Positions 1-5,976 of a DNA stretch of 8,473 nt are shown here, piece after piece (positions within the stretch are counted from its first letter, which is position 1; each line of letters starts with the position of its first letter). The stretch spans positions 1 through 8,473 of the forward strand of contig SFWW01000073.1 in assembly GCA_004559845.1 (NCBI GenBank). Direction: 5' to 3'. The position numbers and the translations under genes were made by a program. The notes under the pieces are model-generated. The model was not told the DNA's origin. It made no database searches and saw nothing but the letters and a program-made list of their open reading frames with translations. Source of the stretch: a bacterium. Its GTDB lineage: Bacteria > Bacteroidota > Bacteroidia > Bacteroidales > Muribaculaceae.

Positions 1-24
1 CCACTCACATCCCTCGCCGCCCGA
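1..24. mobile_element. Right arm of a second foldback element (cut by window edge)
   Basis: Positions 4-24 repeat the right inverted arm of the 6173-6312 element: CTCACATCCC, T, CGCC, G, CCCGA. As there, the arm is followed by an A-rich stretch and the CCGC-TTC-GCGG hairpin. The remainder would lie outside the window on the left. Confidence 0.55.
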
Positions 25-26
25 AG

Positions 27-64
27 AAAAAGCCGCTTCGCGGAAAAAAAGTCGGCTTCGCCGA
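27..64 (-). terminator. Tandem hairpin/T-tract, possible terminator for the minus-strand genes
   Basis: On the minus strand TCGGC-GAA-GCCGA is followed by C and seven T (64 down to 44). Then CCGC-GAA-GCGG is followed by C and five T (43 down to 27). These resemble two short intrinsic terminators about 300 bp beyond the end of the coiled-coil gene. The same hairpins recur at copy C, where no minus gene lies upstream, so they belong to a repeat family and the terminator role may be incidental. Confidence 0.4.
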
Positions 65-86
65 AAAAAAACTGCGCCTGTGGGGG
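46..86 (+). repeat. 41-bp dispersed repeat core, copy A
   Basis: Identical over 41 bp to 5621-5661 and 6334-6374, all in the same orientation. It contains the hairpin TCGGC-TTC-GCCGA (52-64), an eight-A run and ACTGCGCCTGTGGGGG. A second small hairpin, CCGC-TTC-GCGG, lies just before it at 33-43, as it does in copy C. I see no coding role. Confidence 0.85.
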
Positions 87-114
87 TTGGCGTGGGCGGC
101 TGGGTGGGTGCACA

Positions 115-303
115 TTGAGGGGCGGGCGCAAAATATTGCGCCCCTACATTTAATGCGCTGTTTGATAGCGGGATACAACCTGGTGGGGGCATTGCAGGGG
201 CGGGCGCAAAATATTGCGCCCCTACATTTAATGCGCTGTCTGATAGCGGGATACAACCTAGAGGGGCATTGCAGGGGCGGGCGCAAAATATTGCGCCCCT
301 ACA
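115..303 (+). repeat. 77-78 bp tandem repeat with GC-rich palindrome (2.4 copies)
   Basis: Copies begin with AGGGGC at 118, 196 and 273, so the period is 78 then 77 bp; the third copy stops after the palindrome near 303. Each holds the perfect palindrome GGGCGCAA-AATA-TTGCGCCC (124-143, 202-221, 279-298) and CCCCTAC, then in the first two a spacer with GATAGCGGGATACAACCT. The two spacers differ by only a few bases, which implies recent duplication. A 76-codon ORF over it is just repeat translation. The palindrome with GGGGC/GCCCC edges resembles REP or small MITE-type elements; the family is not identified. Confidence 0.85.
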
Positions 304-311
304 AGTGGGTG

Positions 312-367
312 GAATAGTGGCTATAGATTGCTATAGTGGCTATAGAGGCTATAGATTGCTATAGAGG
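312..367 (+). repeat. 9-bp CTATAG array, A (6 units)
   Basis: Six units of 9 or 10 bp: one GAATAGTGG and five starting CTATAG at 321, 331, 340, 349 and 359. The array ends 1-2 bp before the restored stop of the coiled-coil gene (369-371), so it marks the very 3' edge of that gene. Confidence 0.85.
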
Positions 368-368
368 G

Positions 369-930
369 TTAGAAGAGGGACATTTGGCGGGCGTCGGGTT
401 TTTTGGGCTCGGGGGCGGGTTCGGGTTCGGGCTCGGGGGCGGGAGCCGGTTTGTTGGATGGGGGCGTCGAGGAATGCGTCGAATTCCGTGTCGTTGGTTT
501 CTTTGGACTCGGGAGCGGGCTCTTGCTTTTCTTTGGGGGCGGCGGCTGATTCCAGAGCGAGCTCGGGAGTGGGCTCTTGCTTTTCTTTAGGGGCGGGGGC
601 TGATTCCGGGGCGGGCTCGGGCTCTTGCTTTTCTTTGGGGGCAGGGGCTGATTCCGGCTCGGGCTCGGGGGCGGGCTCTTGCTTTTCTTTGGAGGCGGGG
701 GATGATTCCGACTCGGACTCGGGCTCGGGGGCGGGCTCTTGCTTTTCTTTGGGGGCAGGGGCTGATTCCGGCTCGGGGGCGGGAGTGGGCTCTTGCTTTT
801 CTTTGGGGGCAGGGGCAGATTCCGGAGCGGGTTCCGGCTCGGGGGCGGGCTCGAGGGCGGGTTCGGGGGTGGTTTCTTGTTCGGGGGTTTCTTCTGCTTG
901 TTGTATGAGTTCGGATGCTAATTGTGCCAT
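369..930 (-). pseudogene. Out-of-frame Pro/Glu-rich C-terminal tail of the coiled-coil protein
   Basis: This segment is the probable authentic end of the coiled-coil protein, in two other frames. From about 930 the next frame reads MAQLASELIQQAEETPEQE, which continues the helix. It then gives an acidic Pro/Glu tail with six KEKQEP units, then SKETNDTEFDAFLDAP. Near 460-464 the frame must shift again by one base; the third frame then reads KPAPAPEPEPEPAPEPKK and ends PDARQMSLF with TAA at 371-369. Dropping one G from the five-G run at 460-464 restores this ending (DAPSNKPAPAP). Both shifts are in the +1 direction, as if one extra base were present at each site. The first shift site (about 925-958) has no long homopolymer. 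It could be sequencing or assembly error, a real broken gene, or less likely recoding. The ATG at 930 could also start a separate protein, but continuity of the helix argues against it. Confidence 0.6.
518..810 (-). repeat. Six in-frame KEKQEP coding repeats
   Basis: Six near-identical 20-odd bp blocks encode PKEKQEP or SKEKQEP; on the plus strand each begins GGGCTCTTGCTTTTCTTT (518, 571, 619, 673, 733 and 787 approximately). They are separated by variable Pro/Glu/Ser/Ala linkers. Unit lengths are 16, 18 or 20 codons, always a multiple of three. Repeat gain or loss has therefore kept one frame, the frame that gives the acidic tail. This supports that frame as the translated one. Confidence 0.8.
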
Positions 931-2305
931 TGATTGCGAGCACAGCGTTGGCTTGTTTTAGTTCATCGATTTGTGCTATAGCGAGGTTGTATTCGTTGCG
1001 CAGTTGTTGATAATCCTTGTTGTTGTTTTGCAATTCGATGCGTAGCGATTCGCACTCATTGGCGATGGTTTCATTTTGGTTGTTCGCCTTTTCGAGTGTT
1101 TCGTTTTGCTGTTTGATGGCTTTTTTAGCGGCTTTTAGTTCGTCTTTGAGTTGATTAATTTGGTTAGCGAGGTTGAGGTCTCGTCGACGATGTTGTTCTG
1201 CTGTGTCGGCAGCTTGTCGTTTGAGTTCAGCCACTTCTTGTTTGAGTTTATTATTTTGAGTTTCAGCGTTATTTATTTGTTGTTTTGCCTGATTGAGTTG
1301 TAGTTTAGTGTCGTCTAATTCTTTGTTTTTCTTATCTTTAAACGCCTCCACTTCGTCAAGCATTTGTTGCATTTCGGAGCGCATTTGTTTTTCGCTTTCG
1401 GCATCGATGTACGACTCCTTCATTTGCTGAATTTCATCGTTTTTCAGTTGAATATTTTGCTCGGCTTGTGCCAATTGCTGTTCGAGTTGATTGATAGAGG
1501 CTTGTGCATCCTTGATTTTTTGCTGAAGAATGGTAGAATTTTCTTGCGATTGTTTGTCGGATTTTTGTAGTTCGAGGAGTTGTTCGCGCAGTTGTTCCGC
1601 CTCCTTTGATTTACGCACAGCTTCGGAGCGAATTTCATTTAGGAGCGCGTTGGTAAGTTCCATTTTCTCCTTGTATTCTGCAGCGATGCTATCGATTTGT
1701 TGGTTGAGCGCATCGTTGTCAGACTTATTGGCTTGCATTTGCGCCACTTTGAGTTTGTTGAGCAGCGCTTTTTTCTCCACTTCAGCCTTTTCGGCTTCGC
1801 TTTCCATATCGGAGACACGCTGCGATAGCGTGTTGTAGCGTGCTTGGAGAGCACGTCGTTGGTCCTCGCTTTGTTTCAGTCGGGAGCGAAGCGAATCGTC
1901 GTCGGTTTGTTGTGAGCCATGTGAGGCGAAATATGACTGTAGGACGGCATTGATATCCTTTTCCAAACCGGCCGGTACAGCTTGATGCACCTGTGCAGGG
2001 GTGTGTGCAGGGGTGTGGGATGGTGTGGAATCGGGCGTGGTGTGGGTGGCAGCCGCTTGTTTCGCCGCCATGTGCTTACTCATAGGCACAATACCCTCCT
2101 CGGCATCTCCCAAAGATGTGGTTGGTGCCGTGTAGGGCTGAGAGGGTGTTTTGTTTGGTTCGTCAGCCGCCGGTTTATCGTTTTTGAACGGGTTGACATA
2201 GGGGGAGCGTGCTGCTCTGCCATCGATACCATCGAGTTCGTCGTCGTGTTCGTCGCCATTTTCAGAGAAACCGAGCGCTCTTTTAATTCCATTGAAAAAT
2301 CCCAT
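587..2305 (-). CDS. Coiled-coil protein of unknown function (main frame; C-terminus frameshifted)
   Basis: I do not recognise a characterised family. Residues 1-13 (MGFFNGIKRALGF) look like a short amphipathic helix, followed by an acidic DDELDGIDGR stretch. Residues 35-110 are low-complexity and probably disordered, with Thr/Pro-rich HTPAHTPAQ. About residues 137-457 form one long Gln/Glu/Lys-rich coiled coil with repeated heptads and almost no Pro or Gly. After about residue 457 the frame turns abruptly into Arg/Pro-rich sequence up to the stop at 587. That is the shadow of a Pro/Glu tail encoded in the next frame, so the last 110 or so residues of this ORF are probably not real. With two +1 corrections the protein would be about 644 residues and stop at 369. 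The ATG at 2305 fits the MGFF start. It lies 103 bp after the REC/PPDK_N gene on the same strand with no promoter seen between, so co-transcription is likely. A structural or scaffold role is inference only. Confidence 0.75.
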   Translation of the reverse strand: MGFFNGIKRALGFSENGDEHDDELDGIDGRAARSPYVNPFKNDKPAADEPNKTPSQPYTAPTTSLGDAEEGIVPMSKHMAAKQAAATHTTPDSTPSHTPAHTPAQVHQAVPAGLEKDINAVLQSYFASHGSQQTDDDSLRSRLKQSEDQRRALQARYNTLSQRVSDMESEAEKAEVEKKALLNKLKVAQMQANKSDNDALNQQIDSIAAEYKEKMELTNALLNEIRSEAVRKSKEAEQLREQLLELQKSDKQSQENSTILQQKIKDAQASINQLEQQLAQAEQNIQLKNDEIQQMKESYIDAESEKQMRSEMQQMLDEVEAFKDKKNKELDDTKLQLNQAKQQINNAETQNNKLKQEVAELKRQAADTAEQHRRRDLNLANQINQLKDELKAAKKAIKQQNETLEKANNQNETIANECESLRIELQNNNKDYQQLRNEYNLAIAQIDELKQANAVLAINGTISIRTHTTSRRNPRTRNHPRTRPRARPRAGTRSGICPCPQRKARAHSRPRAGISPCPQRKARARPRARVRVGIIPRLQRKARARPRARAGISPCPQRKARARARPGISPRP

Positions 2306-2408
2306 AAAGCTAATTTAATTTATAATTCATAATGCATAATGCATAATTTTAATTAAATGCTTAATGCATAATGGCTTTTTGCTTATTTATTAATTTACTT
2401 CTTTTATT
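2306..2408. repeat. AT-rich spacer with ATGCAT/CATAATG repeats
   Basis: The spacer between the two minus-strand genes is strongly AT-rich. At 2321-2374 it carries repeated CATAATG / TGCATAAT words. A related block sits after the kinase gene at 8310-8350, and both share ATAATTCATAATGC. I see no GC-rich hairpin with a T-tract, and no TTTG / TAnnTTTG promoter pair on the minus strand, so read-through from the upstream gene is likely. The role of the repeated words is unknown. Confidence 0.6.
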
Positions 2409-5378
2409 TTATTCGGGTTTGAGCACGATAGCTTTTCCCTTCATGCCATTGATAGCCACGGGTAGAGGTTGGTTGAAACGCACGATTCTCACCCACTCAG
2501 ATTCGTAGTCCGCCGGCAAGGCATTGAGGTATTGCAGGTCGACGAATCCTTGGTCGGCATTCATTCCCACCGTGAGGTATCCCACCCCGAAAGAGGTAAG
2601 ATTTTGGAAGAAATGGGTGCCCTGGCTCGGCTCAATGGCATTGTGTGGTGCTGCCATTTCCACGATAAGCCTTGCTGCGGAAATGTGTGCCCACTTCACG
2701 GGAATGCCCAGAGCGGCATCCGACGAGCCCCATCGTCCGACGCCAATGAGGATGTAGCCCTCGCCCGAGGATGTAAAGTTACGATTAATTTTTGCAATTT
2801 CCTCAGCAATTTGCACATTATTTGCCATAGAAAACGAATCCGGCTTCACCATCACCACGTGTTTCACGCCATCCATCATGCCATGGCCGAGTGCACTGTT
2901 GGAGCTAATGAGCACTTGCTGATGTGGTGCGTTCATCACCTCCTCATCGAGCATTTCGCGTCGGTCGACCATCGGGCGAATTTGTAGCCAGTAGAGCGAG
3001 CCACGCACGCCATTCTTCATTTCATCCGGCGAAGCCAGGACACCGGCAAATTCAATTTCCACGGGTCGTCCCATTTCCTGCTGTCCGGTGGAAAGCATAA
3101 AATCGAGGGATTGCGCCAAAGGGAACACCCCATGCTGAAGCACATTGGCAAAGGTAACCACCTTACGGCCCATACCCTCATCGGTGTCGACAAGGCGGTC
3201 GTTTTGGTAATCGTAGGTAGAAACGAGGTATTTCAAATGGCCTTGTTTAGCGGCATCATCCACCTTCAGTCGCTCAATATCGAATCCCTCATCGATAGAG
3301 AAATCCTGCTGCGGGACATTGGTAGATAGGGCGTAGAAATAGCGCTGTGTGTCGCGCAACGCCAAATCGATGGTAGAGGTTTGGAGCACGTGGGAAGGGT
3401 GTCGGGGTGAAAAGCGGAGCGCCATGCCCCCATCCACGATGTATTTGCCCAAACCCACCGCCACTTCAGCCACGCCATCGGCAGGGAGTTCGTCGCCCAC
3501 GGGATAATAATTGAGCGAGCGTCCCACGCCGGCAAACGACGGGTAGAAATGGTCGGCATGCTGCTGTCCCACCGCCTCTTGAATGATAACCGCCATTTTT
3601 TCTTGGTCGATAACATTACGTGTTGCCACCATATACGCCTTGCTATCGGCAAAAAACACCGAAGCATAGACCCCTTTCACCGCATCGGCCAGCAAACGGA
3701 TAGTGCGCTTTCGGTCGGCGAAATGAGGCACCATATAGGTGGAATAGACCCCGGCAAAAGGCTGATAGTGGCTATCTTCGAGCAAGCTCGAGCTACGCAC
3801 CGCGAGGGGTCCGTCGAGCACATCGTAGAGCGCATTGAGGTCAGCCATCACCGATTCGGGAAGGTGTGCATCGACAAACGCCCGGAGGATTTCGGCGTCG
3901 GAGATATTGGAAAGCGCCAAAGGATAGAGCGCGTTAGCCTCCATAAACTCGTCGAACACATCGGTGCAAAGCACCACGGTGTGCGGGATGCGAATCACCA
4001 CGCCTTCAAAATTGTCGCACACAGGGTTGTTTTTGATCATCGCATCGATAAATGCCAATCCCCTACCCTTACCGCCAAGGCTACCCTTACCGATACGTGC
4101 AAAATTGCTATATCGGTCGAAACGGTCTTTGTGAAATTCAGCCACCACGCCCCGGTTTTTCATTTTTCGATATTTCACGATGAGGTCGAAAAAGAGTTGT
4201 CGCACGGCAGGAGCCTCGCTAATGTCGCGAAATCGGTGCATTTTCACCACCTGAGCAATGGGGAAGAGCGCGCGCGAATAGAGCCATCGCGAAATGTGGT
4301 CGCGCTGAGCATGGTAGAGGAGCGAATCGGCGGGGATATTGAACACATTGTCTTGAAACTCCTTCAGATTTCGGATACGCATTATTTCCTCGCCCGACTG
4401 CGGGTTGATAATCACAAAATCGCCAAAGCCGAAATTCTTCATCACGGCATTGCCCAAGTCGACAGGTAGTTTTTTGCTATTTTTATCAAGGAACGTGCCG
4501 TTAAAATCCGCCACGTGTTCGGCATTTTCGGAATCGCTCGACTCAATGATGATCGGCAAATTGGGGTCTTGGCTTCGGAGATAATTCGCCAATTTCAAAC
4601 CCGCTTGCTTATCCTTCACGTCGCCACGCACAAACGACACATCGCTGATAACGCCCAGAATGTGTTTGCTGTATTTGTTGTAGAGTTCGATGGCTTCATC
4701 GTAGTTTCGCGCAAGCATCACCTTGGGACGTCCCCGCATACGCATCATGGTTTCGTGGGCATTGAGCGCCTCGGTGGAGAAGCGACGCGACTGGCGGAGA
4801 ATAAAATTATAGAGCGTGGGGAGAATCGACGAATAGAAGCGCACCGAGTCCTCCACCAAAAGAATCATTTGAATGCCCACCTGCGAGATATCGTTTTCGG
4901 CATTCATTTTATCTTCGATGAGTTTGATGATAGCTACCAGCAAATCCACATTACCCAGCCAGCTAAACACATAGTCGACGGCAGAAAAATCTTCGTTTTG
5001 CAATCGGCGCGACACCTCACGAGAGAAAGGTGTGAGCACCACGAAAGGCACATGCGGTCGCAATTGCTTAAAGTCTTTTCCTCGCACAAAGGTTTCGCTC
5101 ACATCCACCCCCGGCATAGCGATGATGAGGTTGAAATCCTTCTCCTTGATGGCAGCGAAAGCCGCCTCATAGTTGGGTACACGCGTTACGCGGGGCGGTG
5201 AGGAGAGATTGAGCGACATGTATTCCATAAAGATTTGCTCCTCCACACGGCCGTCTTCCTCCATCATAAATGCATCGTAGGTGGATGCGATGAGCAGCAC
5301 ATTGGTGATGCGCTGCCGCATCAAATCTTGAAAGGCAGTGTCTTTGAGAAAAAGTTGACTTAAAAGCGCTTCGTTCAT
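2409..5378 (-). CDS. Receiver-domain / PEP synthase-like ATP-binding (PPDK_N) fusion protein
   Basis: A 989-residue cytosolic protein with no signal peptide. Residues 22-155 resemble a degenerate receiver fold (VLLIASTYDAF, NLIIAMPGVD, VPFVVLTPFS) without the acidic residues. Residues 171-305 form a second receiver with ILLVEDS (Glu176/Asp177), candidate phospho-acceptor Asp246 in VISDVSF, Ser280/281 in IIIESS and Lys299 in FLDK. Residues 430-805 match the PEP synthase/pyruvate phosphate dikinase ATP-binding domain: glycine-rich GSLGGKGRGLAF, GPLAVRSSSLLEDS then FAGVYSTY, VIIQEAVG, and EIEF...WLQIRPM. The last 185 residues contain GVGRWGSSD and PSQGTHFFQNLTSFGVGYLTV. No TSGG-type phosphohistidine motif and no PEP-binding barrel are present, so it cannot be a normal PEP synthase despite the likely automatic name. 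I chose ATG 5378 (MNEALL); an upstream in-frame TTG at 5411 is the alternative. Phosphorylation-controlled ATP-dependent phosphotransfer is inference; the substrate is unknown. Confidence 0.85.
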   Translation of the reverse strand: MNEALLSQLFLKDTAFQDLMRQRITNVLLIASTYDAFMMEEDGRVEEQIFMEYMSLNLSSPPRVTRVPNYEAAFAAIKEKDFNLIIAMPGVDVSETFVRGKDFKQLRPHVPFVVLTPFSREVSRRLQNEDFSAVDYVFSWLGNVDLLVAIIKLIEDKMNAENDISQVGIQMILLVEDSVRFYSSILPTLYNFILRQSRRFSTEALNAHETMMRMRGRPKVMLARNYDEAIELYNKYSKHILGVISDVSFVRGDVKDKQAGLKLANYLRSQDPNLPIIIESSDSENAEHVADFNGTFLDKNSKKLPVDLGNAVMKNFGFGDFVIINPQSGEEIMRIRNLKEFQDNVFNIPADSLLYHAQRDHISRWLYSRALFPIAQVVKMHRFRDISEAPAVRQLFFDLIVKYRKMKNRGVVAEFHKDRFDRYSNFARIGKGSLGGKGRGLAFIDAMIKNNPVCDNFEGVVIRIPHTVVLCTDVFDEFMEANALYPLALSNISDAEILRAFVDAHLPESVMADLNALYDVLDGPLAVRSSSLLEDSHYQPFAGVYSTYMVPHFADRKRTIRLLADAVKGVYASVFFADSKAYMVATRNVIDQEKMAVIIQEAVGQQHADHFYPSFAGVGRSLNYYPVGDELPADGVAEVAVGLGKYIVDGGMALRFSPRHPSHVLQTSTIDLALRDTQRYFYALSTNVPQQDFSIDEGFDIERLKVDDAAKQGHLKYLVSTYDYQNDRLVDTDEGMGRKVVTFANVLQHGVFPLAQSLDFMLSTGQQEMGRPVEIEFAGVLASPDEMKNGVRGSLYWLQIRPMVDRREMLDEEVMNAPHQQVLISSNSALGHGMMDGVKHVVMVKPDSFSMANNVQIAEEIAKINRNFTSSGEGYILIGVGRWGSSDAALGIPVKWAHISAARLIVEMAAPHNAIEPSQGTHFFQNLTSFGVGYLTVGMNADQGFVDLQYLNALPADYESEWVRIVRFNQPLPVAINGMKGKAIVLKPE

Positions 5379-5403
5379 CGTTGATTGGTAGTAAGTGTTT
5401 GGG

Positions 5404-5471
5404 GTTCGCAAGTTTTGGTCTTCGGCTGCCGTTGTGGGCGGGAGCCGGTGCGAAAAATTCGGCTTGCGAAA
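5404..5471 (-). promoter_or_regulatory. Structured 5' leader of the REC/PPDK_N gene
   Basis: Within the predicted leader, TTCGCAAG (5405-5412) is complementary to CTTGCGAA (5463-5470), an 8-bp closing stem. Inside it CGGCT (5423-5427) pairs with AGCCG (5443-5447). The start codon lies about 26 nt beyond. It matches no riboswitch I recognise. The stems are short, so a regulatory role is only possible. Confidence 0.35.
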
Positions 5472-5491
5472 CTTAATATCGTAACAAACTA

Positions 5492-5522
5492 CAAAAATAC
5501 TGAAAAGGCGGGAGTTATCAAA
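5492..5522 (-). promoter_or_regulatory. Bacteroidota-type promoter of the REC/PPDK_N gene
   Basis: Read on the minus strand, TTTG (5522-5519) is followed after 19 bp by TATTTTTG (5499-5492). This fits the Bacteroidota primary-sigma consensus TTTG-N19-21-TAnnTTTG. Transcription would start near 5486, giving a leader of about 108 nt before ATG 5378. Confidence 0.7.
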
Positions 5523-5544
5523 GTTATGCGGCGAAAAATTTGTG

Positions 5545-5616
5545 ACGGGATTTGGGGGGATGGAATTTGGGGATGCTTTTGGGGGATGGTTTTATTTGGG
5601 GTCGAGGGATGGAGGA
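5545..5616. other. G-rich intergenic tract
   Basis: The plus strand is rich in GGGGATGG-like words (for example near 5555, 5570, 5581 and 5606), resembling the tract at 6121-6160. No gene or promoter is visible. It forms the left flank of repeat core copy B. Confidence 0.5.
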
Positions 5617-5620
5617 GAAG

Positions 5621-5661
5621 AAAAAGTCGGCTTCGCCGAAAAAAAACTGCGCCTGTGGGGG
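5621..5661 (+). repeat. 41-bp dispersed repeat core, copy B
   Basis: Exact match to the cores at 46-86 and 6334-6374, with the hairpin at 5627-5639. This copy lacks the preceding CCGC-TTC-GCGG hairpin and foldback arm found in A and C. It runs directly into a 9-bp array. Confidence 0.85.
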
Positions 5662-5713
5662 ATAGAGGCGATAGACGCTATAGATGCTATAGAGGCTATA
5701 GAGGGTGTTGAGG
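5660..5713 (+). repeat. 9-bp CTATAG array, B (about 6 units)
   Basis: Units of exactly 9 bp: GGATAGAGG, CGATAGACG, CTATAGATG, CTATAGAGG twice, and degenerate GTGTTGAGG. It starts at the last bases of repeat core B, about 140 bp upstream of the REC/PPDK_N promoter. Confidence 0.85.
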
Positions 5714-5732
5714 AGATTGTGTGGGGGATTTT

Positions 5733-5764
5733 TTTGAACAGGGACTGCCTTGTCAAATTTTTTT
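5733..5764 (+). terminator. Hairpin followed by seven T (possible plus-strand terminator)
   Basis: TTTG(A)ACAGGG pairs with CCTTGTCAAA around the loop ACTG, with one bulged A and one G-T pair, and runs into seven T at 5758-5764. No plus-strand gene lies upstream in the window. It may insulate the small-RNA locus from repeat-derived transcription, or be fortuitous. Confidence 0.3.
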
Positions 5765-5785
5765 GGTGGGTGTGGGGGGGGAGGG

Positions 5786-5835
5786 TTAAAAGAAATGAAG
5801 GCTACCCTTATGTTGAGAAAGGAAAGCCTTCATTT
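5786..5835 (-). terminator. Intrinsic terminator of the small RNA
   Basis: On the minus strand AAATGAAGGCT (5835-5825) pairs perfectly over 11 bp with AGCCTTCATTT (5803-5793). A 21-nt loop contains an extra 4-bp CCTT/AAGG pairing. The 3' arm ends in TTT, followed by CTTTT. The other strand has no comparable T-tract, so the direction is minus. Confidence 0.65.
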
Positions 5836-5971
5836 GTCGTTTGAAACCAACGGTTACATTCCCATGCAACCCATCAATTCAACGACGCAGGGAAATTTAG
5901 ACTAAATGATTTGTAAATTACACTTGGCTCACTGAGGAGCTGTGCATAATAAAGAGTTCACACGCTTTTTC
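5788..5971 (-). ncRNA. Candidate structured small RNA, about 184 nt, unassigned
   Basis: A stand-alone minus-strand transcription unit with no credible ORF. A consensus promoter lies just upstream (5977-6009) and an intrinsic terminator ends it. Near the 3' end GUCGUU+GAA (5886-5878) pairs with UUC-A-AACGAC (5845-5836), with one bulged A. Inside this stem GGUUGCAU and AUGUAACC (5871-5864 and 5859-5852) form an 8-bp helix with one G-U pair, closed by a GGGA tetraloop. The terminator stem starts at the next base, 5835. The 5' half contains weaker hairpins such as GCUC-CUCAGU-GAGC (5927-5940). Length and layout would suit a 6S-like or Bacteroidales-specific regulatory RNA, but I cannot assign a family from memory. 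It is not tRNA, and I see no tmRNA tag or SRP-type loop. Confidence 0.5.
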
Positions 5972-5976
5972 TGTGG

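Noticed and set aside
115..303. CRISPR array
   Set aside because: The repeat period is 77-78 bp and the intervening sequence is itself repeated, so there are no unique spacers; no cas genes are present.
87..317. Plus-strand ORF of 76 codons across the 77-bp repeats
   Set aside because: It is a translation of the tandem repeat and palindrome; no promoter, start context or non-repetitive protein sequence supports it.
925..960. Programmed -1 ribosomal frameshift
   Set aside because: The shift needed is +1, and no X-XXY-YYZ slippery heptamer followed by a clear stem is visible.
458..961. Plus-strand ORF rich in Gly/Ser/Ala with SCFSLGAGA repeats
   Set aside because: It is the antisense of the Pro/Glu repeat tail; the minus-strand frame continues a coiled coil and ends in a sensible tail.
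3549..4469. Long plus-strand ORFs opposite the REC/PPDK_N gene (also 4515-5201 and 2469-2987)
   Set aside because: They are antisense shadows; the minus frame carries receiver and PPDK_N motifs throughout its length.
2409..5378. Genuine PEP synthase (PpsA)
   Set aside because: The phosphohistidine TSGG-type motif and the PEP-binding barrel are missing; only the ATP-binding domain matches.
5788..5971. tmRNA, SRP RNA or tRNA identity for the small RNA
   Set aside because: There is no tRNA-like acceptor and T-arm, no tag ORF, and the GGGA-capped helix lacks the asymmetric internal loop of SRP RNA.
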